64,000 nucleotides of DNA from Clostridium rhizosphaerae (GCF_016765585.1 NZ_JAESWC010000002.1:1445945-1509944), one strand, 5' to 3'. Shown: positions 33,409-42,210, numbered from the stretch's first letter. The notes: generated by a model not told the origin, from the sequence alone. A program made the numbers and translations.

Positions 33409-34283
33409 TATCTTATCACTCCCAACATCTTGGCAAGCTCCACTGTATTGGTTGCTCTATTTATTATTGGAGCATCTACCATTTTTCCGTCTATTGAAAA
33501 TACGCCTTTGCCTTCTCTCTTTGCCTCTTCCATAGCATCAAGAATTCTAAGTGCATGTTTAATTTCTGCTTCTGTAGGAGCAAATACGGAGTGTATAGTG
33601 TCTATTTGTCTTGGATTTATAGAAGCTTTTCCTGTCATGCCGAGACTTTTTGCTTTTGCAGTATCTAAAGCCAAACCTTCATAATCATTTGTATCTGTAA
33701 AAGGTGTATCTATTGAATCTACCTTTAATGCTTTACAAGCTGTAGCTACTTTATTTCTGGCATAGAAAATCTCTTCTCCTTCTTTAGTTCTTTTAATTCC
33801 TAAATCAGCAGTTAAGTCTTCACCACCTAAAAGAACACCTACAACTCTTTTTGAAGCTCTTATTACATCATAAACTGTCTCAAGTCCATAAGCTGTTTCA
33901 ACCAATGGTATTATTTTAATACTGTTTTCTTCAAAGCCTTCTTCTTTTTCTATTCTATTTAGCATTTCATCTACAGTCTTTATTTCTTGTTCATCTGCTT
34001 TTGGAACCATAAGAGTATCAGGTTTTACTCTCGCTATCACCTCAACGTCATCTGCTCCAAATTCATTATCTAATGGATTTATTCTTACTACTACTTCTAC
34101 ATTCGAATAGTCTATATTCTTTATTGCTTCCCTAACTAATATTCTTGCACTATCCTTCTCCGATATACTTACAGCATCCTCTAAATCTAGTATTACAGAG
34201 TCAGCTCCAAGTATTCCTGCATTAAGAAGCATTCCAGGATTATTTCCAGGCATAAAAAGCATAGTCCTTCTTAATCTTTTCAT
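33408..34283 (-). CDS. citE: Citramalate lyase beta subunit (CitE family)
   Basis: CitE cleaves the citramalyl-carrier thioester to pyruvate and acetyl-carrier (oxaloacetate in citrate lyase). The 291 residues are a TIM barrel of the HpcH/HpaI-CitE group: LRRTMLFMPGNNPGMLLNA, DSVILDLEDAVS with metal-binding acids, VVRINPLDNEFGADDVE, and IPLVETAYGLETVYDV. Gene junctions with citD and citF share one base each, showing tight coupling. Confidence 0.93.
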   Translation of the reverse strand: MKRLRRTMLFMPGNNPGMLLNAGILGADSVILDLEDAVSISEKDSARILVREAIKNIDYSNVEVVVRINPLDNEFGADDVEVIARVKPDTLMVPKADEQEIKTVDEMLNRIEKEEGFEENSIKIIPLVETAYGLETVYDVIRASKRVVGVLLGGEDLTADLGIKRTKEGEEIFYARNKVATACKALKVDSIDTPFTDTNDYEGLALDTAKAKSLGMTGKASINPRQIDTIHSVFAPTEAEIKHALRILDAMEEAKREGKGVFSIDGKMVDAPIINRATNTVELAKMLGVIR

Positions 34284-34552
34284 TACTCACTCACCGCCCT
34301 TTTAACAGCAGTCTCAACTCTTGCTTCAATAGCATAATCTAAAGCACCCTTGTCTTGAGCCTTAATTGTAATATCTTCTACTCCCATAGCTTTTATTTTA
34401 TCTAAAATAACTTTTCTTATTTGCTCACCAAACTGTTTCATAACTATGCTCTCAAGTTCAAGCTCTATTCCACCGTCCTCATTAGGCATAACCATGATTA
34501 GTATATCGTTAGATTCTAATGTACCTGCTTTTGCTACTTTGGTTATCTTCAT
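34283..34552 (-). CDS. citD: Citramalate lyase acyl carrier (gamma) subunit (CitD family)
   Basis: The 89-residue carrier holds the phosphoribosyl-dephospho-CoA arm on a serine in the motif AGTLESNDILIMV (Ser about residue 14). GGIELELESIVMKQFGEQI follows as in the family. It is first of the cit part and is separated from the mesaconase gene by 155 bases of inverted-repeat-rich sequence. Confidence 0.93.
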   Translation of the reverse strand: MKITKVAKAGTLESNDILIMVMPNEDGGIELELESIVMKQFGEQIRKVILDKIKAMGVEDITIKAQDKGALDYAIEARVETAVKRAVSE

Positions 34553-34570
34553 AAAATCACCAACCTCTTT

Positions 34571-34707
34571 TTAATTAATAATTAACAATGTAAAAAGGCT
34601 TTGCTAAGCAAAGCCTTAGTTTAAATACATGATAATTCTACTATAAACTTTACTATTAATCTATTTAAATTCATTTTAATTCTTAATTGTTAATTATTAT
34701 TATTAAT
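34571..34707. repeat. Inverted-repeat element between mesaconase and citD
   Basis: Outer arms TAATTAATAATTAACAAT (34571-34588) and ATTGTTAATTA plus AT repeats (34686-34707) flank about 95 bases. A near-perfect internal hairpin AAGGCTTTGC-TAA-GCAAAGCCTT lies at 34595-34617. It has no ORF. It may attenuate or stabilise the operon RNA, and resembles a short non-autonomous element. Confidence 0.65.
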
Positions 34708-35265
34708 TTACTTAATGCTGTCTAAGTATTGTCTCTGTCCTATCTCATATAAATTGTTTCCCTCAGAGTCTATAACAACTACAGCTGGAAAATCCTTAAC
34801 TTCAAGTTTTCTTATAGCCTCTGCACCTAAGTCCTCATAAGCTACTATCTCAGCTTCGGTAACTGACTTTCCTATAAGTGCTGCAGCTCCTCCTATTGCA
34901 GCAAAATATACTGCTGTATTTTGTTTTATTGAATCTATTACTTCTGGCCCTCTCAAGCCTTTTCCAATCATTCCTTTAAGCCCTATATCTAATAGTCTTG
35001 GAGAATATGGATCCATTCTATAGCTTGTAGTAGGTCCTGCAGAACCTATTACTTCTCCAGGCTTAGGAGGAGTTGGTCCAACATAATATATTATTGCATC
35101 CTTAACATCTATAGGAAGCTCTTCTCCTTTATCTAAAAGCTCAACTAATCTTTTATGAGCTGCATCTCTAGCTGTATATATAGTACCTGTAATAAATACG
35201 CTGTCTCCTGCCTTAAGGTCTTTAACCTTCTCTTCTGTAAGCGGAGTTGTTATTTTCTTTTCCAT
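34708..35265 (-). CDS. Mesaconase (2-methylfumarate hydratase) beta subunit, class I fumarase C-terminal type
   Basis: This 185-residue subunit is the C-terminal half of class I fumarase split as a separate gene. Visible motifs are LKAGDSVFITGTIYTARDAAHK, YVGPTPPKPGEVIGSAGPTT and RMDPYSPRLLDIGLKGMIGK. With the alpha subunit it hydrates mesaconate to (S)-citramalate in the methylaspartate pathway. The gene follows the alpha gene by 24 bases. Fumarase activity is a common side activity, but the operon context favours mesaconase. Confidence 0.9.
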   Translation of the reverse strand: MEKKITTPLTEEKVKDLKAGDSVFITGTIYTARDAAHKRLVELLDKGEELPIDVKDAIIYYVGPTPPKPGEVIGSAGPTTSYRMDPYSPRLLDIGLKGMIGKGLRGPEVIDSIKQNTAVYFAAIGGAAALIGKSVTEAEIVAYEDLGAEAIRKLEVKDFPAVVVIDSEGNNLYEIGQRQYLDSIK

Positions 35266-35289
35266 AACTTTTGTCCCCCTTAATAATTT

Positions 35290-36132
35290 TTATAGCTCAA
35301 TTTCAGCATGTCTTGTTGCATGACAGCTTATATTTACTGCTACTGGAAGTCCTGCTATGTGAGTTGGATAAGCTTCAATATTAACGCTAAGAGCTGTGCT
35401 TCTTCCTCCAAAGCCTTGTGGTCCTATTCCAAGTGCATTAACCTTTTGAAGCAATTCCTCTTCAAGCTCTGCGTAGAAAGGATTATCGTTTCTCTTTGTT
35501 ACTGGTCTAAGAAGAGACTTCTTTGCAAGTAATGCTGATTTTTCAAAAGTACCACCTATTCCAATTCCAACAATTATAGGAGGACATGGGTTAGGTCCCG
35601 CTTCTTTAACAGTTTGCAAAATAAAGTTTTTAACTCCTTCAACACCATCAGCAGGTCTTAGCATCTTAAGCTTACTCATATTTTCTGAACCAAAGCCCTT
35701 TGGAGAAACTGTTATTTTAATTTTATCTCCAGGTACTATATCATAATGTACAACTGCTGGTGTATTATCTCCTGTATTAACTCTATCTAAAGGATCTTTT
35801 ACTACTGATTTTCTTAAATATCCATCAGCATATCCCTGTCGTACTCCTTCATTAATAGCATCTTCAAGCATTCCGCCAACAATGTGTACATCCTGCCCTA
35901 AATCAACAAATACACAAGTCATTCCTGTATCCTGACACATAGGCATATTTTGATTCTTAGCAATACCTGCATTTTCAAGTATCTTTTCAAGTATATCTTT
36001 AGCTATAGACCAATTCTCTTCCTTATAAGCCTCTTCAAGCTTTTGCTTTATATCATCTGACAAATAGTAATTAGCATCTATGCAAAGCTTTCTAACAGCT
36101 TTTATTATTTCATCAACATGAATTTCTCTCAT
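35290..36132 (-). CDS. Mesaconase alpha subunit, class I fumarase N-terminal type (4Fe-4S)
   Basis: The 280-residue subunit binds the catalytic 4Fe-4S cluster. Conserved patterns are NMPMCQDTGMTCVFVDLGQDV (Cys about residue 64), GSENMSKLKMLRPADG, GPNPCPPIIVGIGIGGTFEK and AYPTHIAGLPVAVNISCHATRH, giving three cysteines at expected places. AAAAGGAG precedes the ATG. It works with the beta subunit just downstream to add water to mesaconate made by methylaspartate ammonia-lyase. Confidence 0.92.
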   Translation of the reverse strand: MREIHVDEIIKAVRKLCIDANYYLSDDIKQKLEEAYKEENWSIAKDILEKILENAGIAKNQNMPMCQDTGMTCVFVDLGQDVHIVGGMLEDAINEGVRQGYADGYLRKSVVKDPLDRVNTGDNTPAVVHYDIVPGDKIKITVSPKGFGSENMSKLKMLRPADGVEGVKNFILQTVKEAGPNPCPPIIVGIGIGGTFEKSALLAKKSLLRPVTKRNDNPFYAELEEELLQKVNALGIGPQGFGGRSTALSVNIEAYPTHIAGLPVAVNISCHATRHAEIEL

Positions 36133-36182
36133 CTCTAACTCTCCTTTTTATTAAAAATATAAAACAAATGAAGAATAAAAAA

Positions 36183-36304
36183 AATGAAGAATGAAGAATG
36201 TTGGAGAAAAGTCACTATAAGACTTTTTAATAATATTATTCATAGGAAATCCCTTAAGGGATTCCCATCATTCATTCTTCATTCTTAATTCTTCATTCTT
36301 CATT
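36183..36304. repeat. Inverted-repeat element between mal and the mesaconase genes
   Basis: Arms AATGAAGAATGAAGAATG (36183-36200) and CATTCTTCATTCTT plus a further ATTCTTCATTCTTCATT (36273-36304) flank a palindrome GGAAATCCCTTAAGGGATTCC (36245-36265) and a small AAAAGTC / GACTTTT hairpin. A shorter relative lies at 37601-37640. Confidence 0.65.
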
Positions 36305-36311
36305 AGCTCTG

Positions 36312-37559
36312 CTACTTGTTTTTTCTTCTATTAACAAGTGCAACTACTCTATTCATTTCATTGTTAACTATCATATATCCTTCGTCAACACCCATACCTG
36401 GCTTAGCAAGACATTGATCTGCTCCACAGCCTATAGCAATATTTGTTGTAACTTCTGCAGAACGATTTGTTTCATTACAAGTTCCTCCGCAATAAGCTCC
36501 TACGCCTTTCTTTTTACAGTATAGTATTGATTCTATTATATTATTTACTCCTCCTAAATCTGGAGTTTTTATTTGAAGCATATGCCCAGCCTTGTTATCA
36601 GCAAAGAACACTACATCTTCATAAGTGTTGCACCATTCATCAGCAACTAGCTCTACATTTATTCCTCTATTGTCAAGTTCAGCTGTTAAGTCTCTTAGAG
36701 CCTCCATCTGTCTTTCTCTGTGCTCAACATCCATTGGACCTTCAATTCTCAAATGGAATGGCTTTGCAGCTTCTTCTAAAGTTCCTAAGTAATCAGCCAT
36801 AGCTTTAATATCATTATTAAATGCAACTCCTATAGTTCCATACACGTCTATATGAAATACTGGAAGATATTGCTCGCTGGTTCTAAGCTTTAATACTCTA
36901 TCTCTTAACCATTCAACATAAGCTAAAAGTTTTTCTCCTTTAAGACCTAGTTTATCTTCAACATGATTTATAAGTGCATGAGGCATAACGTCTGCATTTT
37001 TAATTATCATTTTATCTGCATTATCATATCTGTCATCTCCAGATTGAGTAAATATAGGAATTCTCTTAATATCTACTTCAGTATTGTACTCATCTTTAAC
37101 TACTTCTGCCATAGTAACTTTCTTAGCCTTAGCTACAGCATCAAGTATAGCTTGAGTTATACCGTATCTTATAGCTGTATGAAGTCTCTTGCCATCTATA
37201 GTCATGTGATCAAATTCTTCTGCCAATTCCTTAAAGCTTGTTAATTCTCTTCCTATAAGCTTTGGAGCTATTTTTTCTTCAATAACTGGTATAAAATCAC
37301 CTGCTAAGAATAGAGGATCTCTTCCGCCTGCACCTGAGTATTGAACTGCAGCACAATCGCCATGTGCTACCTGACCATCTTCAAGTATAAGCATAACAGA
37401 TATAGATTCTCCAGCTACTCTTACTGCCTTAAAGCCTTCTGTTACAGTTTCACCTACATATGTGAAACCATCGTGCTTTGCTCCTTTTTTTATAGCTCTT
37501 TGGTCATCAAAATAAAATCCTGTTCTTCCACCAGAACAAACAACATCAATAATTTTCAT
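36312..37559 (-). CDS. mal: Methylaspartate ammonia-lyase
   Basis: The enzyme removes ammonia from (2S,3S)-3-methylaspartate to give mesaconate. The 415 residues are nearly the length of the C. tetanomorphum enzyme (413) and share GFYFDDQRAIKKGA, VAHGDCAAVQYSGAGGRDPL, LHTAIRYGITQAILDAVAK, and the enolase-fold metal ligands in HIDVYGTIG, LRIEGPMD and LVADEWCNT. The catalytic lysine is in MLQIKTPDLGGVNNI. AAGAAGG precedes the ATG. It sits between glmE and mesaconase, in pathway order. Confidence 0.97.
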   Translation of the reverse strand: MKIIDVVCSGGRTGFYFDDQRAIKKGAKHDGFTYVGETVTEGFKAVRVAGESISVMLILEDGQVAHGDCAAVQYSGAGGRDPLFLAGDFIPVIEEKIAPKLIGRELTSFKELAEEFDHMTIDGKRLHTAIRYGITQAILDAVAKAKKVTMAEVVKDEYNTEVDIKRIPIFTQSGDDRYDNADKMIIKNADVMPHALINHVEDKLGLKGEKLLAYVEWLRDRVLKLRTSEQYLPVFHIDVYGTIGVAFNNDIKAMADYLGTLEEAAKPFHLRIEGPMDVEHRERQMEALRDLTAELDNRGINVELVADEWCNTYEDVVFFADNKAGHMLQIKTPDLGGVNNIIESILYCKKKGVGAYCGGTCNETNRSAEVTTNIAIGCGADQCLAKPGMGVDEGYMIVNNEMNRVVALVNRRKNK

Positions 37560-37600
37560 AATAATAAACCTTCTTCCGTTAAAATATTAATATTATGTTA

Positions 37601-37640
37601 TAGAAAATCCCCTAAGGGATTTTCCGCAATCATTCTTCAT
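37601..37640. repeat. Short inverted-repeat element between glmE and mal
   Basis: AGAAAATCCCCTAAGGGATTTTC is a near-perfect hairpin followed by ATCATTCTTCATTA, and resembles the core and right arm of the element at 36245-36304, which points to a common origin. Confidence 0.6.
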
Positions 37641-39094
37641 TATTTTTCGGGTCTTCCAATAAGAACACCTTTACCAACAGCGAAAATATCATCTATTGTC
37701 ATTTGGAAGCTTACATCTCTTCTTTCAAATTTACCTCTTTCTTCAAGCTTTCTTCTATTATAAGCTTTTAGCTCAGCAGTAAACGGAATATTTCCAAACT
37801 CTAAGTATCTTACTGCTCCATTATTATCTCTTGCTGGCATCATTTTTCCAGCATTATATTTGCTTGGAGCGAATGGAACATCTACTATTCCATTAGCAAA
37901 TGCTTTAACTGTTCCAACAGCTAAATCACCATTTCCAAGTTCATATACTTTATCAAGCATACACTTAGTTTCTGCTTTTATTATAGCAATTTCTGTTTCA
38001 AGTTCCTTAGACATTGACATTTTTTGTCCTCTAAGTAAGTTTAACGCCATCTTAGTTGCTTTTATTCCCTGAGCATTAGCTTCTTTTGTAGGTATTCCGA
38101 TAGCCTCATGAGGAGTTTTAACTATAACCTTTGTAGCTCCTGCAAGTGCTGCAGTTGCTGCACCAGTTGAGATAAGACCAAAAGCCTTAGCTTCATCCTG
38201 TGGGAATCCTCCCATCCATTGATGGAAAACTGTAGTTATATAAACGTTATTATATCCATATTGTTTTAAATATTCGTTTGCCTGCTCTTCAAGTGCTCTT
38301 ATAGCAGCTACGTCTTGAACTATATTTCCACATTGTCCGTATCCTATTGTAATGTTTTTAACGCCTTGCTCTGCTGCAAGTAATGCTTCAATTATTGCTA
38401 CAACATTAGAAGTACTTGGAGGTACCAATGTTCCTGTTAATGGTCCAAATGGTTCTCTATTTATAGCGATTCCTTGCTCTTCATAAAAACCAACAAGTCT
38501 GTCGCAATACTGCCAGTCAAGTATAGATTTTTCCATAGTTACGCTTTTAGCATATGGTATATTGTAGGATATTCCTCCACCTTCATTTGAAGTCCATCCT
38601 GCTGCATGAATTATTTCAGAAAGTAACCTAGCATCTGGAGTACCATGTCTCGCTTCAAGAGGAAGATTTACTGATTCATATACTCTTTTACAGCCTTCCA
38701 CACCATGATTTACTCCAGGAAATCCATTTAAAAGTGAACGTCCTGCTGCTATACTTTCCTTAATACCAACTTCGCATTCATCATATCTATTTTGTCTTGT
38801 ATAACTATCTATAGTAGATGGCAACAAATCTGCTCCGCCTTCATCTTGAAGGAAAGTTAAAAGTTCTATATGTTCATCTATTAGAGCAACTCCTGCTCTT
38901 GGCTGAGCTAATGTAATTCCCTCTTCCTTTGCTTTTTTAAGTTTAGCAGAAAAGTTCTTATGCTCAGGTACCTTTTTCAAATAATCAACTGCTTTATCTA
39001 GATCTATACCTTTTCCTGTTGGCCATTGATTTAAGACTTCATTTCTTTGACTAAAAAATTCTTCCTCTGTTAATCTTTTATTTTTAAGTTCCAT
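37640..39094 (-). CDS. glmE: Glutamate mutase epsilon subunit
   Basis: With GlmS and coenzyme B12, GlmE rearranges L-glutamate to (2S,3S)-3-methylaspartate. The 484 residues from ATG 39094 (CAGGAGGG upstream; a longer frame upstream has no site) match the C. cochlearium and C. tetanomorphum enzymes (about 483). Substrate and cofactor contact regions include [22 protein letters not shown] [56 protein letters not shown] and [18 protein letters not shown]. It follows glmL by 60 bases. Confidence 0.97.
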   Translation of the reverse strand: MELKNKRLTEEEFFSQRNEVLNQWPTGKGIDLDKAVDYLKKVPEHKNFSAKLKKAKEEGITLAQPRAGVALIDEHIELLTFLQDEGGADLLPSTIDSYTRQNRYDECEVGIKESIAAGRSLLNGFPGVNHGVEGCKRVYESVNLPLEARHGTPDARLLSEIIHAAGWTSNEGGGISYNIPYAKSVTMEKSILDWQYCDRLVGFYEEQGIAINREPFGPLTGTLVPPSTSNVVAIIEALLAAEQGVKNITIGYGQCGNIVQDVAAIRALEEQANEYLKQYGYNNVYITTVFHQWMGGFPQDEAKAFGLISTGAATAALAGATKVIVKTPHEAIGIPTKEANAQGIKATKMALNLLRGQKMSMSKELETEIAIIKAETKCMLDKVYELGNGDLAVGTVKAFANGIVDVPFAPSKYNAGKMMPARDNNGAVRYLEFGNIPFTAELKAYNRRKLEERGKFERRDVSFQMTIDDIFAVGKGVLIGRPEK

Positions 39095-39122
39095 TATTAC
39101 CCTCCTGTATTCCTTATATGTC

Positions 39123-39145
39123 CATGACAATTATCAATTGTCATG
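39123..39145. other. RNA hairpin between glmL and glmE
   Basis: CATGACAATT-ATC-AATTGTCATG is a perfect 10-bp stem with a 3-base loop, 29 bases before the glmE start codon. No T-tract follows, so it is more likely a stability or translation element than a terminator. Confidence 0.6.
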
Positions 39146-39154
39146 CCTCTTGTA

Positions 39155-40546
39155 TTATGACAACTCAATTAAATACTTTTTCATAATTCTAACTGCCATA
39201 TCTGGATACTCCTCTGCTAATAATCCCATAGCAGACATTATATAAGTTTTATCTAATAAATACCCAGGGGCTTGTGGTTTTAAATAAGTAGGATTATTTA
39301 TATCAAAGCTTCCTGCTTTCAATATTTCTGCTGGATTATTGCTATGAACGAGAACACCACCCGTTCCAACTAAATATTTTAGCGATAATAAATCTTTACC
39401 TACTTGCGAATATATTATTCCCATAGGTGTGTATACGCTTTCAATTACTCCTACGTGCCTCTCCATAGCCATATCAGTTGCTACCTTTGCCATTGCCTCA
39501 TCAAATCTTATTTCTTCCTCTGTCTCAGGCACCATCTTAATATTCTCTGAACGGTATTTACAATTTTCTTCTACATTAATGGCTTTATTCTGCAGATATT
39601 TCTGTATTTTTCTTGTCCCTGCCGCTTCCCAAAGTGAAAGAGCAGAATACCTCATACCAAGATCACCTTCTACGGTTCTTTTTGCAAAAGGTTCTTCAAG
39701 ACCTCTTAACGTAACTCCAGGCTTTGATGGTTCCCCATCTGCAATAGAATGTATATCAGTAGTTGCTCCACCTATATCTACTACTACTAAATCTCCTATT
39801 CCTTCTTCTTTATCACTGCCTTCACTTAAAACTCTTGCTGCTTTAAGTACAGCTGCAGGTGTAGGCATTAAAATTCCGCTTATAAAATTTTCAGCATTTT
39901 TCATACCCTTAGCTTCAATAATTTTATTCATAAATATTTTTCTTATTTCTTCTCTAGCAGGCTCTACATTTAATGTATTTAGTTTTGGCATAACATTTTC
40001 TGTAACTCTATAATATATATCTGTCGTATTAAATATTTTTTCTATTTCATCCACTGCTACCTTATTTCCAGCTACTACTATAGGAAGCTTTACCCCTCCA
40101 TCAGCAAGCATTTTTGCATTATGGATTATGCATTCCTTATTGCCTCCATTGGTTCCTCCAGCTAATAGTATAATATCTAAATTAGAATTTTTTATTTCTT
40201 CTATTTCTCTAGAGGTCAATTCATAACTATATACTTTTAGTACTCTTGCACCAGCACCAAGAGCAGCTCTTTTGGCAGCTTCCGCAGTAAGTTCAGGCAC
40301 TAAGCCTATAGCAACCATCTTTAACCCACCTGCTGCAGAAGAACATGCCAGCTTTTTTACAAACTCTACATTCTTTTCCTCAAGCTGCTTCATTAAATTT
40401 TCATAGGCCTTATCAAAACCTGTCATAATATCACTTTCAACAGTTGTGATATCTTTCGCTGTAGCTAATATTTCTTCACTTTCAATATCAACAGCAGTAA
40501 GCTTTGTATAAGTACTGCCAAAATCAATCAGCAAATATGCTTTCAT
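39155..40546 (-). CDS. glmL: Glutamate mutase accessory protein GlmL (MutL)
   Basis: GlmL is an ASKHA-fold ATPase whose gene always lies between glmS and glmE; it is thought to help protect or reactivate the B12 enzyme. The 463 residues show phosphate-loop patterns YLLIDFGSTYTKLTAVDIES at the start and LVVVDIGGATTDIHSIADG near residue 250, plus LLAGGTNGGNKE and LVGTGGVLVHS. It starts about 95 bases after glmS. Confidence 0.94.
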   Translation of the reverse strand: MKAYLLIDFGSTYTKLTAVDIESEEILATAKDITTVESDIMTGFDKAYENLMKQLEEKNVEFVKKLACSSAAGGLKMVAIGLVPELTAEAAKRAALGAGARVLKVYSYELTSREIEEIKNSNLDIILLAGGTNGGNKECIIHNAKMLADGGVKLPIVVAGNKVAVDEIEKIFNTTDIYYRVTENVMPKLNTLNVEPAREEIRKIFMNKIIEAKGMKNAENFISGILMPTPAAVLKAARVLSEGSDKEEGIGDLVVVDIGGATTDIHSIADGEPSKPGVTLRGLEEPFAKRTVEGDLGMRYSALSLWEAAGTRKIQKYLQNKAINVEENCKYRSENIKMVPETEEEIRFDEAMAKVATDMAMERHVGVIESVYTPMGIIYSQVGKDLLSLKYLVGTGGVLVHSNNPAEILKAGSFDINNPTYLKPQAPGYLLDKTYIMSAMGLLAEEYPDMAVRIMKKYLIELS

Positions 40547-40560
40547 TTTATCACTCCTAA

Positions 40561-40640
40561 ATTAAGAATTTCATAATTAAGAACTATAGTTAATCATCTT
40601 TTATCTAGTGTAATTCTTAATTTCTTATTCTTAATCCTTT
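40561..40640. repeat. AT-rich inverted-repeat region between glmS and glmL
   Basis: ATTAAGAATT / ATTAAGAAC repeats at 40561-40586 face AATTCTTAATTTCTTATTCTTAAT at 40611-40634. They can pair into an imperfect hairpin and resemble the arms at 36183-36304. Confidence 0.5.
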
Positions 40641-40641
40641 A

Positions 40642-41046
40642 TTACTCTCCCAGGTCTTCTCTTAAATCTTTTATAGCAATCTCAGTTGATGTTCCTGGTG
40701 GATATACTCTATCGAATCCCATTTCTACAAATCTATTATAAACATCTTGCCAATTCTGCTTTCCTACAACTATGTTACCACCTACATATAGCTTTATTCC
40801 TTTAAGTCCTGCTTCGTCACATTTTTCTCTTAATCCTCTGCAGTCAATTTCGCCATGTCCATATAATGATGATACTAATATTGCATCAGCATTTGTTTCA
40901 ACCGCTGCATTAATAAAGTCTTCTTGTGGTGAAAGAACCCCTATATTTATTACATTGAAACCAGCCTCAGTTAATGCATGATTTAAAATCTTATTTCCTA
41001 CTGCATGACAATCTGATCCTATTACACCAAGAACTATAGTTTTCAT
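40642..41046 (-). CDS. glmS: Glutamate mutase sigma subunit (B12-binding)
   Basis: The 134-residue subunit binds coenzyme B12 base-off through the DxHxxG motif, seen as DCHAVG at residues 12-17, with the downstream SxL ([14 protein letters not shown]) and GG (VGGNIVVGK) contacts. With GlmE it makes the active mutase. CAGGAGG precedes the ATG. It follows the regulator by 34 bases. The name GlmS here is the mutase, not glucosamine-6-phosphate synthase. Confidence 0.97.
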   Translation of the reverse strand: MKTIVLGVIGSDCHAVGNKILNHALTEAGFNVINIGVLSPQEDFINAAVETNADAILVSSLYGHGEIDCRGLREKCDEAGLKGIKLYVGGNIVVGKQNWQDVYNRFVEMGFDRVYPPGTSTEIAIKDLREDLGE

Positions 41047-41080
41047 ATTATTCCTCCTGTATTATAATAACTTCTAGTCA

Positions 41081-42049
41081 TTATTTTTGATAATTTATTT
41101 CTACAATTTTAGACTTCAAGGCTTTTACTGAGCCATTATCCAAACTGTATAAAAATCTTATAATTTCTTTATTAAATTTATTATATTTCTTAACTTCATT
41201 GTATCTTCCTGGAGATACTATCAGCACATCAGAATTATTTACTATTGTTTTTAATTCTTCCTCATTTTGAGTATTTGAATACACAATATTCAAGTTTCCA
41301 AGTCCTGCTTCTTCCAAAGCACCTCTTATCTTAAATTTAAACTCCTCTGATATACAAATAAATCCGAACTTAATTCCATCTGGAAACCTTGCAATTTTTA
41401 CTATAGTGCTTAAATCTGGATTTATAGCTACTCCAAGTACATCTCGTCCAAAATCTTGCGTAAGTTCTTTAACCTCATTCACATGATTAAAGGTTGCAAT
41501 TATAACTTGAGATTTTTCAATAGTTTCTTTAGTTTTGCTATCCATTTGTGCTAAATCTGATAAAGTAAGAGGAGAAATATTCATATTTGTACTGCTGCTT
41601 AACTGCTGACTAAACATTTTAGCTTGTTCAACATTACATTCAACATAAACAGCCGTCATTTTACTCATATGTTCTTTCTTTTCTTCTACTCTTTGTGCTA
41701 CAATTTCAAGAAACTCGTCAGCATCCATTCCAATTTCTAAAGCTTCTTCAAGCCCTAAATCTACAAATTTAATTATCTTTTCTTTTATGCCCTCAGTTTT
41801 CCAAGGTTTAGCTTCTTCGGCTACAAATGTCCCACGTCCCTGATAAGATTTTAAAACACCATCTTGTTCAAGTTCCTTATAAGCTGTGCTTACAGTATTT
41901 CTGCTCAATTTCAGTTTTTCTGAAAGCTCCCTTTCTGTTGGCATTTTATTTCCAACCTTGAGAGATCCGTTTCTTATAAGGTCCATTATTTGTTTTTTTA
42001 CTTGTAAATACAGTGGAACTCCACTTTCTTTATTCAATTGTATTTCTAT
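41081..42049 (-). CDS. GntR-type transcriptional regulator of the glutamate operon, probable AUA start
   Basis: The N-terminal winged helix is typical GntR (LYLQVKKQIMDLIRNGSLKV, NKMPTERELSEKLKLSRNTV, KELEQDGVLKSYQGRGTFV). The C-terminal 230 residues are neither an aminotransferase (MocR) nor a clear UTRA domain; they contain alternating beta-alpha segments (VIIATFNHVNEVKELTQDFG, DVLIVSPGRYNEVKKYN) and may bind a pathway ligand. The best start is ATA at 42049, 6 bases after GGAGGG, giving MEIQLNKESGVPLYLQ as in relatives; the TTG at 42037 is too far from the site. It is first in the operon, after a promoter and a palindromic operator. Confidence 0.85.
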   Translation of the reverse strand: MEIQLNKESGVPLYLQVKKQIMDLIRNGSLKVGNKMPTERELSEKLKLSRNTVSTAYKELEQDGVLKSYQGRGTFVAEEAKPWKTEGIKEKIIKFVDLGLEEALEIGMDADEFLEIVAQRVEEKKEHMSKMTAVYVECNVEQAKMFSQQLSSSTNMNISPLTLSDLAQMDSKTKETIEKSQVIIATFNHVNEVKELTQDFGRDVLGVAINPDLSTIVKIARFPDGIKFGFICISEEFKFKIRGALEEAGLGNLNIVYSNTQNEEELKTIVNNSDVLIVSPGRYNEVKKYNKFNKEIIRFLYSLDNGSVKALKSKIVEINYQK

Positions 42050-42151
42050 ACAAATCCCTCCAAACCTAATAATTCATGCAATAAAAACCTTTACTTCTTT
42101 ATTTTATTAATTTAAAGTAAGCTTTTTATTCCCTATCTCTCAAGATTAATG

Positions 42152-42175
42152 GACTAATGGACTAATCCATTAGTC
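42152..42175. promoter_or_regulatory. Operator: 10-4-10 inverted repeat before the glutamate operon
   Basis: GACTAATGGA-CTAA-TCCATTAGTC is a perfect inverted repeat spanning about +1 to +24 of the predicted transcript. It overlaps a direct repeat TAATGGAC. It is the likely binding site of the GntR-type regulator encoded directly downstream. Confidence 0.65.
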
Positions 42176-42181
42176 AACTTA

Positions 42182-42210
42182 ATAATACCATATTGTATCT
42201 TCAACTTCAA
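42182..42210 (-). promoter_or_regulatory. SigA-type promoter of the glutamate fermentation operon
   Basis: On the minus strand TTGAAG (42205-42210) and TATTAT (42182-42187) are separated by 17 bases. The start of transcription would fall at the edge of the operator, so the bound regulator would block initiation. Confidence 0.6.

Noticed and set aside
31867..34552. Citrate lyase for citrate fermentation
   Set aside because: No citrate carrier or oxaloacetate decarboxylase is nearby, and the genes sit inside the methylaspartate pathway, so citramalate is the likely substrate.
34708..36132. Fumarase of a citric-acid cycle
   Set aside because: Split class I fumarase between mal and the citramalate lyase genes fits mesaconase better; sequence alone cannot exclude fumarase activity.
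36467..37763. Three plus-strand frames opposite mal and glmE
   Set aside because: They are shadows of strong minus-strand genes and have no recognisable protein pattern or start signal.
41081..42049. MocR-type PLP-dependent regulator
   Set aside because: The protein is too short (about 322 residues) and no pyridoxal-phosphate lysine motif is visible.
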